From: Purshia tridentata | Lineage: Eukaryota; Streptophyta; Magnoliopsida; Rosales; Rosaceae | Direction of reading: 5' to 3' | Assembly: GCA_003254885.1 (NCBI GenBank) | Contig: QANT01006646.1 | Coordinates: 1 to 33,094 of the forward strand | Length of the DNA stretch: 33,094 nucleotides | Shown: positions 20,677 to 32,891 of the stretch, one piece after another | Position numbering within the stretch: the first letter of the stretch is position 1 | How the letters are laid out: the number at the start of each line of letters is the position of its first letter | Notes under the pieces: model-generated | What the model saw: the letters and a program-made list of their open reading frames with translations, nothing else | What the model was told of the DNA's origin: nothing | Databases searched by the model: none | Position numbers and translations under genes: made by a program

Positions 20677-23604
20677 TTATTGAGGTTTGAAGAAGTGGAC
20701 TTCTATACCCGTCGTCACTATAGTCCAAATTGCTCCGGTAACAATTAAAATGCTAAGGACGATCCCCAAGGATCCCAGTACCCAATTAAAAATGGCGCTA
20801 TATTTAGGAGGTTTCTTGATGAGTATCCACATGAAACATGGATATGCTAAGGTGATTGGTACAGCAATTCCTCCAATCAGTCCTGCCAAGCTTGGCAAGA
20901 ATGGTAGTGCCACCGATATAAAAAAGGCAAAGCAGCAAAACAAAATCCTAAACCCTGAGCGTAGCCACCATGGACAAGGTTTGTTCGTGCTACTAGTATA
21001 TCTGAATTCCAGGTTGTCGAACACTGGCATTGCATATATTTGAAACGAGCTTAGGCTGTTAACCACAACGAGAATGCTTGTTAAACCCAGGACAAATTTT
21101 GATGTGTCATGTCCGTGGTACTTGTACAAAGCGTTTAACATCCCACCATTTGAAGGTATCTGCAATAGAATCATAGTAAATTAGTAATTGTTCTACAAAT
21201 GAAAACATAAAAAAGGCTAGTGATTTCAACTGGTCCAGGTAACAAAAAGGGGTATTGAACTAGTTTTCTTACCAAATTTCCATAGGCCCAATAGCCACCA
21301 ATTGCAAGGGGAAACAAACAGAGTGCGATGATGAGATATGCAAACTTCACCCCTTTCCACATTGGCAAACGTGAAGGGCACTTGGTGCTCGAAGGCATGG
21401 TCCCCTGCAAATATAACCCAGATGATTATGAACAGTAGAATAATCTCTTTCACTTTTCTATCTATTTATTTATTTCGTTTTAAAAAGAGTAGGATTAGGT
21501 TAATCTCATGGAGTGAAATGGGAAATGGGTCTATTTACCTGTATTTCAAGCACAAGATTGTGGCCTCTAAAAGCGAAGGTAGTGATCCCAAGCGCATTGA
21601 GAACACTAAAAACAGTAGCTGCATCCGATTTTGGTTCCAGTACTGGGTCATAGGAAACAGCGAGTGGCCTATGTTTGGTTATGGAAACCAACCATATGAC
21701 GGTGCAATAGCTTATGGCAGTGATAGCCCCAATGAGGGAAACCCCAGCGATTGAATTGAGGTTGGGAAGCTGAGCAAGAAGAATGGCTGCTGCCGTGAAC
21801 ACCAAGTACCACTCAACGGTCGTCAGTGGATTTACATGGCATTTCTCACCGCATACCATTTGGAAAAATATTTTCATGGTCCCACCGCCAATCATGATGA
21901 GGGTCACACACGTGCCACCTGAAAGGTACATAATTGGAAACAGTGCCAGAACTTTCCCTAGTTTCTCACCTGCAAGTTCATAATTAGTCAATTTCTCGAT
22001 CAAGTGATAACATAATTCACAGTCAAATTAATAATACTATCACATGCAACTTATGCAAGAGTGTTGGTTTGGGAACCTACGGCTCTTAGCTAGTAGTCCC
22101 AGTCAAATAATCTTTTTCCCCTCTAATCAAATCAAATCATACGATATAGTCAAAGAAAAAAAAATATATATATATATATATATATGATCAGTTGATTGAT
22201 TTTACATTAAGTGAGATATCTTGGCTAAGCTAGCTAGCTAACTTCATAGATAAACTTATTAGATTAATAGTGTAATATCTGAGAAGCATGCATGTATCAT
22301 CGATCACTGCTTCATGATTGATAATTGCAACTAATTTATGTTAAAGTAGTTTACGATTAGGTCCTAAAGACAAAAGTAAGGATAAGCCAGCACTATATAT
22401 ATTTGTAGTTTGAGGCCCACAACACAACTCTCTAAAGCCAATAATATCTCAAATTATATCATCATATATTATTAAGGAAAACCATAGTTCGGATTCCGGG
22501 ATTTGCTTGTACCCTATATAGTTAAAAAATATAAAGCATGCTTCACTTTTCATTATATATTAATTGTTATTTGTTGCATATGTGATTAGTGATATCGTTA
22601 CTAAAACTTGCATTATTTTCACTATTAATTAAAAAACGAAAAAATATACTTTCACTACTGTTTAGGAAAAGTAGTATATATATATCTTCACCACATCACT
22701 CTTTCAAGTTTAGTTTGGTCTGAATTAAGTCTACCTTATTAAAACTAAACCTTTGGGAATAAAAGAAAGTGTAATTCCCAAACGTACAGTAGTCTAGTGA
22801 GAGTACTGTACTTCAAGTGACCGACGTGCCATGCGGGGATGCATGTGATGATGTATTTGGCCTTATGGGATTTGTGATTTTGATCATCATTAATTAATTT
22901 GGCTTGAAATTAATGTATGATCATGCATGCGATGATGGTTAATTAATTAATAATTACCAAAAGCGGCCATGGAAAGGCGGAGGTATCTGCTGTAACGCGT
23001 CCCAGATTGGGATTCATGGAGCTGTATGAGCAACCACAGAGTATACAGTTGCCACATGAAAGCCAGTGAGAGACATATAATTCCCCATGCCCTGCAGCAT
23101 ATAGATCGATGTATATGCAACCAGTTAGAATTACTTAATTTGCGGCCAATTAATCAATTTAATTAAGTGATTAAACAAATTAATTGAACACACGTACCAA
23201 CCAAGCGTGGTGAAAGATAGAGGAAGAAGGAGGGCTTGCACACCGATTCCCGACGAGAGGGTATGAAATGCTGAGTAAAAGGCATTACCATTTCTGGACT
23301 GGGTGATGGGCAGCCAGGCATCCTGGGGATCAAGCTTAGTGAAGTGTCCAACTTCTTCTAAGTACCCTTGCATGCTTGCTATGGCCTTCTTCATAGGGCT
23401 GGCTAAAGGACTATTCATAAAACGTGAACCAAATGGGCTTTTAGGTGTGTTTTTTGGGGTACCACTCTTATTACTAGGACAATTATGAAGTACAGGATGA
23501 TGAACTATTATTTGAGGGCTTGAGGTGTCTGGAGTTTCTGGATCTGCCCTCCTAATTGTGGACGACATTGGGCTCAACTTCATTTCCATCACCTCACCCT
23601 GCAT
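20677..23604 (-). CDS. lysine/histidine transporter-like amino acid permease (LHT8-like), copy A
   Basis: Five exons, 23604-23198, 23091-22958, 21969-21539, 21404-21273 and 21159-20677, encode 528 aa in one frame. It belongs to the amino acid/auxin permease (AAAP) family: proton-coupled amino acid uptake, normally at the plasma membrane, with about 10-11 membrane helices. The first roughly 110 residues are a Ser/Pro-rich cytosolic tail (TPKNTPKSPFGSRF), then the LHT8 signature LDPQDAWLPIT, the core NAFYSAFHTLSSGIG, LYTLWLLIQLHES, YLSGGTCVTLIMIGGG, LPNLNSIAGVSLIGAITA, FAFRGHNLVLEIQ, FPLAIGGYWAYGN, and PCPWWLRSGFR before the last helices. The first ATG of the frame (23604) is used; later in-frame Mets (for example six codons on) are possible. 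It is a tandem relative of the gene at 25377. Intron 2 (22957-21970, 988 bp) is absent from that copy. Substrate range is unknown. Confidence 0.92.
22164..22185. repeat. (TA)n microsatellite in intron 2 of transporter copy A
   Basis: About eleven TA units following an A-run, within the 988-bp intron that copy B lacks. Confidence 0.75.
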
Positions 23605-25376
23605 ATATATATGTAGAGAGAGATTGAAATTTGTTGTTGAGAGAGAATTAGATTAAAGGGTTGTGAAAGCCAAATTGCATATATATAGAGAGCTGAGAGA
23701 GATTGATGGATCGAGGAAATTAAGTTGGATATAGATATATGATGTTGGTGATAAAGATTCATGATCGAGTAGGTGAATTAATAGAGGAAGCTTGTGGTTG
23801 TGGTTGTGAGGACCCAATTAAGGCAGGGCAATGCGGGGCAGGTATTACATTACATTAATTCAAAGTAGAATCTTTTGACTGAGCTAGCCACCTTTGGCTG
23901 CTGTATCAGGATTATGTACTATTTTTCTCTAAAGCTATAAGTCACACCCCATTAGTGAGTGTGTTGCACACTTTTTCTTTTTGAGGCCTTTGGGTGTCGC
24001 CTTTTCTTTTTGGTGAGTCTTCAAATCTTCAATTACTAGCTAATACCTTCAGGTGCGCATTGCATAGGTAATCTTTGTTCCTAATTTTATGATAATATTC
24101 TTCCATATATCCATCAGTGTACGTCTAGCTAGCTTTAAACAAATCTGATAGGAGTCTCAGTGCGTGCATGTGCATGTGGATGGACTATACTTTGGACTAA
24201 TTAAGGCGGCCTCAGCTGCCCGACCGATTCATCATGAGGGTTTAGTACGTAATATACAACTTAATAATAATTAGGGCCAGTTGGGGTTGTTGTAAAGTAA
24301 TTTGAGATGACGCTGGTAGGTTTTGGTAGCTTACATCAGCTTTGCAACGTACCTTGTTGCACCACATAATTAATAGGTTTCATGTGATTTCATTTGCAAA
24401 GTAATTAAGAAGACTCACCAGCTTTCCTCGTTCCTTCTGGTCGACCTCTCACTTTGGACTGACCCTTATAACCTTATTCAATTTGTCATGCTTTTGTTTC
24501 AATAATTAATTTCTTGGACTTTTCTGTTTGTTGGGTTTATTTTTCTTCAGTCGTTTTCGTTAAATGACCCTCATATATAGTCTTCTTCTTTTTGTGGTGA
24601 GTGGGGGGAGGCTGAAAGGGAAACAGAAAAGGAAAGCTCGAAGAGTAACATGACGTGGCCTGAATTAAGACCCCAACACTGTCATTGCAAAGGACCAGAG
24701 AGATAGCAACAGGGGGAGAATCTAGATAGTCTTCTTCTTTTTCTTTTTTTGTCGAAAGATAACTTCATTTCCAAGCCTAATGAGCAGGTAGAGTATACAC
24801 CGAAACAAAGATCAGGCCCAAAGGGCGTCGAACCTAATTAAATATTAAAAACAAAACAAAGCCTGAAGTTAATTTGGACATTTTCCTTTTTATAGGCCAC
24901 CAAAGAGAACCGACAAAAACTAGCTATAAGCTCATGGTGTACTGATGAGTCTGAAACACACCTCTAGTTCTATACATATATACATGTATACTTATATATA
25001 CCTAGCTAATTATTTTTCTGCTTTGTCATCATATTACAACATTATTATAAAAACTTAAGTTGTAAAAAGAGTTCCACAATTTGTCTTGTTAATTTCTAGC
25101 TACTTTGGATGATCACTTACTCAATCAAAAGCTTAAAAACAGATGCAACGTCATTACACGTATATACAAGTGTACGACTGTAGAGCAAATATAGAGAAAC
25201 TAATTAAATATAAATTCAGATTTCTGACCAAAAACAAAAATTTCAGATTTATTAAGTATAGTACTGTCACAAACATACATATATGTACGTATCTGCAGAT
25301 TGAAAATTAAAGCGGAATATGGTTACGGGTGGTACAATACTATTTAATGAAGATGAGAAAATGAAAGATGAATATA
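23605..25376. other. spacer between the two transporter genes (promoter of copy A)
   Basis: About 1.8 kb, AT-rich, with no gene seen. The part next to 23604 must hold the copy A leader and promoter and contains GA-rich and TATATA runs (23605-23700). A retroposon-like patch lies near 24744-24840. The 3' untranslated region of copy B occupies the right end. Confidence 0.5.
24577..24840 (-). mobile_element. possible retroposon remnant (A-rich tail on minus strand)
   Basis: On the minus strand, sequence ending GAAGTTATCTTTCGAC runs into an A-rich tail (24743-24760 read as T-rich on plus), in the style of a plant non-LTR element 3' end. A 17-bp direct repeat ATAGTCTTCTTCTTTTT occurs at 24577-24593 and 24726-24742, the second copy abutting the tail. 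The two copies do not bracket the tail in the normal order, so the call is weak. Confidence 0.25.
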
Positions 25377-27317
25377 TTACTGAGGCTTAAAAAAGCTGAC
25401 TTGAATTCCAGTGTCGATGACAACATAAATCCCAGCGGCAATGAGTATAATACTGAGAATGGTGCCTAAAACACCAAGTGCCCAATTGAGGCACCACATG
25501 ATGCTATACCTTTTGGGCTTCTTAATCTTTAACCACAGAAAACAAGGATAAGCGAAGGTAATTGGAATGGCAATCCCTCCTATCAGACCAGCAAAGCTCC
25601 CTAAGAATGGAATTGCCACCGCTATAAAAAAGCACCCGAATCCAAACATGGCTCGAGACACCGATCGGAGCCACCAAGGGCATGCTTTGTTTGTCCTCTT
25701 TATGTATTTCGACTCCATATCATCAAACATTGGCATCCCAAAGATTTGGAATGAACTTACCGCATTTATTATGATAAATAAGCTTGTTAATGCCAAAATT
25801 AATTGGGATGTGTCACGTCCATGGAATTCATAAATTGCAGTTAGCATCCCCCCATTTGGTGGTATCTATTTTTTCAAAAAGAAATAATAGTTACATGCAT
25901 ATATATACACACACACATATATATATATATAATATACCTAGCTTGTGTAATTGGAAAAATGAAACCTATATACTATACCTTGTGTCCGTAGGCCCAATAT
26001 CCTCCAATTGCTAGGGGAAACAAGCACATTGCAATAATTGCATATGCAGCTTTTACCCCTCTCCACATTGGCACGTGGGATGGCTTCTTCTCACTTGAAG
26101 GCATAGTTGCCTGCATATATATATATGATCGAATAACAAAGGGGTGCATGATTGATAATTATGCGATAGAGGAAGCTTAAATATTAATTAGTTGAATTAC
26201 CTGAATTTCCAGGGTAAGATTATGGCCTTTAAAAGCAAAAGCAATGATGCCAAGAGCATTGAGAATACTGAAAATCATAGCCGTATTGGTGTTTTCTCTT
26301 TTGGGATCATAAGAAACACCGTCAAGCCTACCCTCGGTGACGGCGACGAGCCACATTATAGTGCAATAGCCGATGGCGGTGATTGCGCCAATCAAAGACA
26401 CACCCGCAATGGAATTCAAATTGGGGAGCTGAGACAGAAGCACCGCAGCACATGTAAACACTAAATACCATTCCACCGTGGTGAGTGGCTTGGCGGTGCA
26501 TTCGTGGCCGCACAAGATTTCAAAGAAAAGCTTCATGCTCGAACCCCCCACTATAATAAGTGCCACACAGGTCCCCCCTGACAGGTAATATATGGGGAAT
26601 ACGGCAAACAGCTTCCCCATTTTGTCACCGAAAGTAGCACTGAAAAGTTGAAGGTATCTACTGTAACGCATCCCCGTTTCAGTGGATTCATGAAGCTTCA
26701 CCAAAAGCCACAGGGTATACAGCTGCCATGTAAACGCCACTGTCAAGCTTATGACCCCCCATGTCCTGCAATATGTACGTATATTAGAAAAAAAGAAATC
26801 AAAACAGAGAATTGAAAGAGGTTGATTAATTACGTAGGTACCATCCAAGAACGGTGAAGGAGACGGGAAGAACAAGAGCTGGAATTCCGATCCCAGAACA
26901 AAGGGTATGGAAGGCAGCATAGTAGGCATTGCCATTTCTTGACTCGGTGATGGGGAGCCAAGCGTCCTGAGGGTCAAACTTGGTAAGTTGGATGGCCCTT
27001 CTGATTGGGCTTCCCAAAGGTGTGAAGAAATTCGGAGTGTGAGAATTAGCCTTGGCTCTACCTCTACGCCCACCACCACCACCATTCATATTTGAAGGTA
27101 CTATAGAGAGTAGAAGTGGCTTTCTTGAATGAGATGGCGATGCATTATTGTTCAACTCTGTTAATTGCATGGGAGGTGCCGAGGCATTAGGGACAACAAC
27201 ATCATCATTCCTCGGTTCCAGATCGATTTCATCATGTGTAGCTGGGATGGTGGAAATGTCGTCTTCCATTATTAACTCATCACCCATATTCTCTTTCTGC
27301 TTCTCTCCCAAATCCAT
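25377..27317 (-). CDS. lysine/histidine transporter-like amino acid permease (LHT8-like), copy B
   Basis: Four exons, 27317-26842, 26765-26201, 26110-25979 and 25865-25377, encode 553 aa. The family signs match copy A: KFDPQDAWLPITESRNGNAYY, YAAFHTLCSGIGIPALVLP, YLSGGTCVALIIVGG, LPNLNSIAGVSLIGAITA, FAFKGHNLTLEIQ, FPLAIGGYWAYGH, CPWWLRSVSR and a final SFFKPQ (copy A ends HFFKPQ). The cytosolic N-terminus is longer and carries a glycine/arginine-rich patch (GGGGGRRGR). The start used is ATG at 27317; the frame is open farther upstream but only from a TTG. Its second exon (565 nt) equals copy A exons 2+3 (134+431 nt), so one intron was cleanly lost here or gained there. Same strand and order as copy A, so this is a tandem duplication with clear divergence. 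Role inferred: proton-linked amino acid transport at the plasma membrane. Confidence 0.93.
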
Positions 27318-28476
27318 ATGTGCTGATCTCAATACTTACATGTACCTAACTATAATTAATCATTCAGTGCTAGCTAGGTAGCTAGCTTCACACTACAAAT
27401 TAACTATGATTGAATAGCAGGCCAATGCGTAGCTTAATATATAGACAGACCATATATAAGTCTTAATATTTCTGGGTCGACAACTTTTGTTGACCGGCGT
27501 TACCATATATTCGGAATCAAATCATCCAACTACTAATTAACGCGGCAGCTAACAAATTCTGATATTGACTAAAAGGCCTTCAATTTCCTCAAAGTATCCC
27601 ATGTCGTTTGACAATTCGATAATTATATAAATGTACGTTGTGCTCTTATTTCTACAAAAATCTTAAACTAAGAAAGACATATAGAAGAAGGGCATCCATA
27701 TATATTTTATTGTTACTTTGTTCAGTCATAAAGTGAGGAAGGTATTTTCTGCGTGACTTGGACTAAGTTTAATATATATCAGGAAGTACGTATGATATCA
27801 GTTAACCGGATTTTAGACAATTAAAATCCCTTTCATTTTTGTTTAGATCATCTTATAACTGAAATGTTTGGAGGATATATATGGGTGCCTGGATCAATTA
27901 TTCCAACTGTAACACGTAGTTTCCAACTTAAATATACAATTCGAAACCGCATTAATTTTTCCTTTTCTTTGATGGCATGTATAGTAAAAAATGGGTCTCG
28001 ATCTTTGCCACTTGGACGGTCTGAAAGCACCATCCTTCCAGAAAGTTTGAAAACGTTGCAACAATTAATATATTTTTCATGTAATTCCTCGATTCTGGGA
28101 TTGGGAAACTAAAGGCGTTTGAAATGGGAGGCAATTATTTTATAATTTCTGTATCAATGACAATCATACGCAGTCCCTTAAGTCAATGTCTAAGATCACA
28201 GGAAACTCATCAATTGCAAAATTGTCAAAGGAACGCGTTCATATGCCTTCTAGTAGCTACCTACCTAGGTCATATATTTTCATGATAAAATTTTTTATTA
28301 ATGTCACAAATATATCATCAAAATTGCAAATTATTATTTTCTGGAAGGCTGGAAGCTTTCAAATATGTTGGTGCATTATGTTCAAAGAAATTTTATTTTA
28401 TCTTATACACCAATATACTATAGCGATAAGAATTACTTATATATTGATGTTCGATCCTTCTCTCCTAATAAAAAAA
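27318..28476. other. upstream region of transporter copy B, no other gene seen
   Basis: About 1.2 kb, AT-rich. It should contain the copy B leader and promoter. The open stretches at 27848-28112 on both strands are short and unrecognised. No repeat structure was found until the transposon at 28477. Confidence 0.5.
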
Positions 28477-29234
28477 AGCTTAGGCTATACTGACCACCTT
28501 TTATTACTAAGTTAACCACCCTCTCATTTTTTTTTCCCTTTTTGTCCATCTAGTAAAAAAAAAAACTATATCTTCTTCCCTCCCTCACCGAACCACCCAC
28601 CCCCACCCTACCCCAGACGTCGGGCGCCCCCATCCAGCTGCCACGCCACCCCAACCCAGCCACTGGCGCGACCCACCCCATCCCTCTCTCTCTTTGCGCG
28701 ACTCTTTCTCTCTTTTGTGCGACCTCATCTCCACCCAACCCAGCCATCGTGCGACCCCACCCCCACCCAACCCAGCTACCGCGCAACCCCACCCAAGCCA
28801 CCACCTCTCTCCAAACCCATTCGGTAGTATACTGTCAAAAAATACAGAAAGGTTCGACAACTTATGACTGAATATAAGTAATATGTTCGATAGAATACCT
28901 CCATTCGGTGGTTGCTTACCGAAAACACTGCCTATGTTCGACAATAGGGTGTCGAATAATCACCAAAATTTCGGCACACCAGTGTTGAAAAGTTTTTAAA
29001 CAGGCGAAAATGTAGTGGGGTTGCGCCGGTGGCTGGGTTGGGTGGGGTGGGGTGGCGCAATGGCTGAGTGGAGTTGTGCCAGCGTCTAGGTGGGGTGGGG
29101 TGGGTGGTCTGGTGAGGGAAGGAGGAAGAGAGACAATTTTTTTTTTACTTGGAGGCGCAAAAAGGGAAAAAAAAAATGAAAGAAGGTCAACTCAGCAGCA
29201 AAGGGTGGTCAGTATAGACTGGGCCATAAAAAAA
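28468..29234. mobile_element. nonautonomous MULE-like element with long terminal inverted repeats
   Basis: Left arm about 28477-28690 and right arm about 29015-29225 are imperfect reverse complements. Both contain TATACTGACCACC near the tip, then TCATTTTTTTTTCCCTTTTTG, a poly-A patch, CTTCC and CCCTCACC, ACCACCCACCCC, GACG and CCAACCCAGCCAC in the same order. The arms exceed 200 bp and are C-rich on the left and G-rich on the right. A 9-bp direct repeat ATAAAAAAA lies at both ends (28468-28476 and 29226-29234), the size expected for Mutator-like elements, though its low complexity weakens it. The interior (about 28800-29000) encodes nothing, so any movement needed a transposase from elsewhere. 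Open frames across the arms (28550-28944) are by-products of C/G-rich repeats. Confidence 0.75.
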
Positions 29235-29346
29235 TGTTTGTGAGACTGATAAATTGGACCACTTTATTTCAGTAATTGGGCCACTTGATTCCAAAAGGGC
29301 TAAGGCCAGGCAAGATGTGTTAAAGGAAAGAGTCTTGCAAGTTCCA

Positions 29347-29461
29347 ACCACATATATCTTCTTAATTTGGGCCTTGTTCTCCGTTTGGGGAATTCCTCCC
29401 GTTGACCCAAAAAACAAAAAAAAAAGTACCACAAATATCTTCTTAATTTGGGCCTTGTTCT
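29347..29461 (+). repeat. 34-bp direct repeat around a short A-tailed insert
   Basis: Copies at 29347-29380 and 29428-29461 both contain ATATCTTCTTAATTTGGGCC and start ACCACA; about one base differs. The 47 bp between them begin CCGTTTGGGG and end in an A-rich tail (AAAAAACAAAAAAAAAAGT). The order target, insert, A-tail, target matches retroposition, but a 34-bp duplication is long, and simple tandem duplication is possible. Confidence 0.6.
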
Positions 29462-29650
29462 TCTGCTAGAGCCTGCTACATAAAGTTACCATATCCATCA
29501 AACTCTTCTTTAAAATGTAACTGGTACCATCATCCCAGAATTTAACTGCCAGTGCCAGCAAAAATTACTTGTTTGTTTTTTCCCATTCATTTTGTTAAAA
29601 ATTAATTTGTTTGGATGTAAACTGTGACAATAAATTGTGCTTCACCTTTG

Positions 29651-29689
29651 CAGCTAGCATCCAGCAATGTATTTCCTAGATGCTAGCTG
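29651..29689. repeat. perfect 11-bp inverted repeat (hairpin)
   Basis: CAGCTAGCATC (29651-29661) and GATGCTAGCTG (29679-29689) pair around a 17-base loop. It lies about 300 bp beyond the stop codon of the acyl-CoA ligase gene and may be a relic footprint or 3' structure. Confidence 0.6.
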
Positions 29690-29990
29690 TATGAACAAGG
29701 AGAAATGTATCTATGAGGCCAAGCATAGCAATTTACGAAATAAAACTCCTTAAAGTTGATCAGAAATTCAAGATTTGATGCAGTCAATCATGCTCTGGGA
29801 CATACATACATATCATACCATAGGGAAATTATGTTGATCGAGGTAACATAAATGATGACAACTAAATTAATTAATTTGTCCACAAAATGCCCAGGGGTTG
29901 AAACTATGTGCCTGAGAAACTCTACCACTCTTTCTTTAACGGATGGATCTATTATTGTGAAAATGAACCCACAAATAAATAGCTATCCAG

Positions 29991-30836
29991 TCAAAGTTTA
30001 GAAGTAGAAGAAGTTGCAAGCTGAATAAGATCCTTCCTCAGAATCTTCCCAGATGGATTCTTAGGTATGGAACCTATAAATGCCACTTTCCTAATTCTCT
30101 TGTAAGGAGCAACCTGTATTAATATATAACAAATTAGATTAACTGAATATTAGACATTTTTCAATTTAAGACAAAAGGTTGTCCTGTTAAGTTTGTAGAT
30201 AGATAGCAAAACACTTCAAAAATAAGAGTGACTCACCTGACTCGCCACAACAAAGTCCATGACAGCATTCTCTGACAAATTACTTGAGGCTTTTCTTACA
30301 ACATAAGCCATGGGATACTGCCCAACATTTGCATCAGGAAATCTGACAACCACATACATTAAATTTTCATTAATTTAAATTAGTAATATGATCATTATAA
30401 TTTATATATCTAAATTCTAGAGTAAAGGAAAACCGTCTGCAGATATATATAAATTTCTTTATTTTGCTACTTGCTAGCTAGTAATACGTATTACTATTTG
30501 TATTTGTATATACCACACATACATTCAATATAATTAAGATCACATACGGACAGACTGATCACAGTATAAATTGTAATGAAGTTAATTGTAAGATATTAGT
30601 TTCCAATTACCAAAACAAGCACAGCTTAACTGCTAATTAAGCTGCACTTTGTATTTTTATTCACAAATACAATGCATGGATATTGATTCCGAGAATAGAA
30701 AGAGTACTTACGGTATAACAGCAGCATCAGCAATTTGAGGATGAGTGAGTAATAAGGACTCTAATTCCGCTGGGGGGACCTATAACCACATCCACAATGT
30801 CATGTTCATCACTCATCATATATCCCACCCCTTTTA

Positions 30837-30869
<33 letters not shown>

Positions 30870-32790
30870 TCATCCAATTATATTGTATCATCATGTTCAA
30901 GCAAGTAAGTAAATAGATTTCTTAATTAATTTGTTACTTAATTATAAACATATATACGTTTTCAAATAATCAGTATTGTGTGAGCCATACATTAATAAAT
31001 ACGTATCCAGTACCTGATATCCCTTGTATTTAATGAGCTCCTTCAACCTATCAACGACAAAAATGAATCCATCCTCATCAATGTAGCAGAGGTCTCCTGT
31101 TCTTAACCATCCTTCTGAATCAAGGGTTGATGTTGTGGCTTCTGCGTTACTGAAATACCCTGCAGTACCCACTTGTACCAAGTTAATTACCAACACTAGA
31201 AAGTAGTACCACTACTCCATCTATCCCACTATAATCATAATTTATTTTTTTATTTTTGATTGAACAATCAAAATTTACTAAAACACATGGTGAATTAAAA
31301 TACAAAACACGAATTATATATATGAAAAACTGAAACACATGGTACCAACGTGCGTAATAATTAGAGTATCTCAATCACTCCCACGATCCAACTCCTCCTA
31401 GGGACAATAATTTACAATTGTTTCTGTCTCGTGCTTTTTAAAATATTGTTATTGCTTGTGACACTTTATTATTCAATTAAGTTATATTGGACAATTACTA
31501 AAAAACAATGAAAAGAAAGATAAAGAAAGGTGACAATTAGTCAACGCAAATAGTACCTTTCATGATGGTGGGACCTTTTAGCCAAAGCTCACCCGTCCGA
31601 TTGACCGGCAGAGGCTGACCACTTACCGGGTCGACTATCTTGGCCTCGAAGCTCGGCGACAGCAGCCCCGCCGTGCCATACCTCCGACTCTCCTCGAGCG
31701 AGTCAGTTGAGGCGGCCACGCCGGTTGATTCAGTCAATCCGTAGCCCTGGAGAATCGACACCGTCGGATATTTCTGCAAGAACCCCTCAATGACTTCCTT
31801 GCTGAGTGGGGCTCCACCGGACAGAGCCGTGTGCAGGGAACTGAGGTCGTACTTGGCCTTTATCTGATCGGCGCCGTTGACTAGCGCTACCAGTATTGGA
31901 GGCACCAGCGGCAGGAAACTGACACGGTACTTGCTGATCGCCGAAAGCATGTCGTGAATCTCGAACTTGGAGAGCAGCACGATTGTTGATCCCGAGGCCA
32001 GGAACCCCGTGGCAAACGCTACTAGGCCGTAGATGTGGAACATGGGAACCGTGCACAGAAACGTTTGCTCCGCCTCGCCTGATGAGAACCTCCCCAGAAC
32101 GGTCCGGACCATCGCTATTAAGTTCCTGTGCGACGACACCACACCTTTACTAGCTCCGGTGGTGCCCGACGAGTATAGCAGAGTCGCCGTATCATCCTGT
32201 GAGATCGCTTCCCTTAATCGACTCCCGCTGGGCTGCCTTTTCATCATCTCCCCCAAAGTAGTGGACACCTTCGATTTATTAGTATCAAAAGCATCGTCCC
32301 AATCATCAATGAGCACAATGGAGGACAGAGTTGAACCGGCAAGTTTGGAGACCAGTTGCCGAGTAGTGAAGGCCAGGACCGGCTTCGAATCGGCAATTTG
32401 CTTGCCTATTTCGCGCGCGGTGTTGAGGGGGTTGGTCGTTGTTATAATCGCGCCCAGGGACATTATGGCCAGGCACACTACAGGGAAGAAGATGGAGTTG
32501 GGGGACAAGATGAGTATGACATGGCCTTTTCGGATGCCCATGTCGGAAAGACACGAGGCAACCGATTCGACGGCACTCCAGAGATCAGTATAGGTGAGTT
32601 GGCGGCCGGTGGAGGCGTCGATGAAGGCGAGTTTGCCATGGTGGGCCTGAGACGAAATGAAAGTGGTGATGTCCAGAGAAGGGTTGGGTGGGAGTGGGAT
32701 TGGCTTGCGCTTGCTGTAGAAGGTCGAATTGGAGTTGCAGAAGCCGCTTCTGGGGTCGACCACCACCGTCGGACTGTTCATGTGTGCCAT
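29991..32790 (-). CDS. OPCL1: peroxisomal OPC-8:0/4-coumarate-CoA ligase-like acyl-CoA ligase
   Basis: Five exons, 32790-31557, 31159-31014, 30779-30712, 30342-30237 and 30113-29991, encode 558 aa. It is an ANL-superfamily adenylate-forming enzyme: acid + ATP gives acyl-AMP, then acyl-CoA. Motifs: P-loop [10 protein letters not shown] (207-216), GYGLTEST (349-356), GWLRTGDL (428-435), [16 protein letters not shown] hinge region, and the catalytic lysine in NPSGK (Lys541). The protein ends in SKL, a type 1 peroxisomal targeting signal. The N-terminal block [15 protein letters not shown] and overall layout resemble Arabidopsis OPCL1 (4CL-like 5), which activates OPC-8:0 for beta-oxidation in jasmonate synthesis; 4CL-like 7 is the nearest alternative. 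The start is the first ATG (32790), with another Met at codon 4. Its upstream region has W-boxes and a G-box. Assignment to OPCL1 is by recalled resemblance; the substrate is not proven. Confidence 0.9.
30843..30869. repeat. (TA)n microsatellite in an intron of the acyl-CoA ligase gene
   Basis: About thirteen TA units in the intron between exons 2 and 3. Confidence 0.75.
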
Positions 32791-32891
32791 TGGATAAGAT
32801 TCTGATCGACTCTGATCGAGTCAAGTCCCTCTTTTGCTTTTGGTCCTCAAGTGACTAACGGTTGAAGCATTTTGTACTGCCTCTCCAATGT

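Noticed and set aside
27318..27332. Upstream start for transporter copy B at 27332
   Set aside because: The codon there is TTG; ATG at 27317 is the first plausible start.
28550..29243. Gly/Trp-rich frames of 84-119 codons
   Set aside because: They arise from the G/C-rich terminal inverted repeats of the MULE-like element and have no conserved domain.
32033..32805. Long plus-strand frames opposite the acyl-CoA ligase first exon
   Set aside because: They are antisense shadows of a well-supported coding exon with all ANL motifs.
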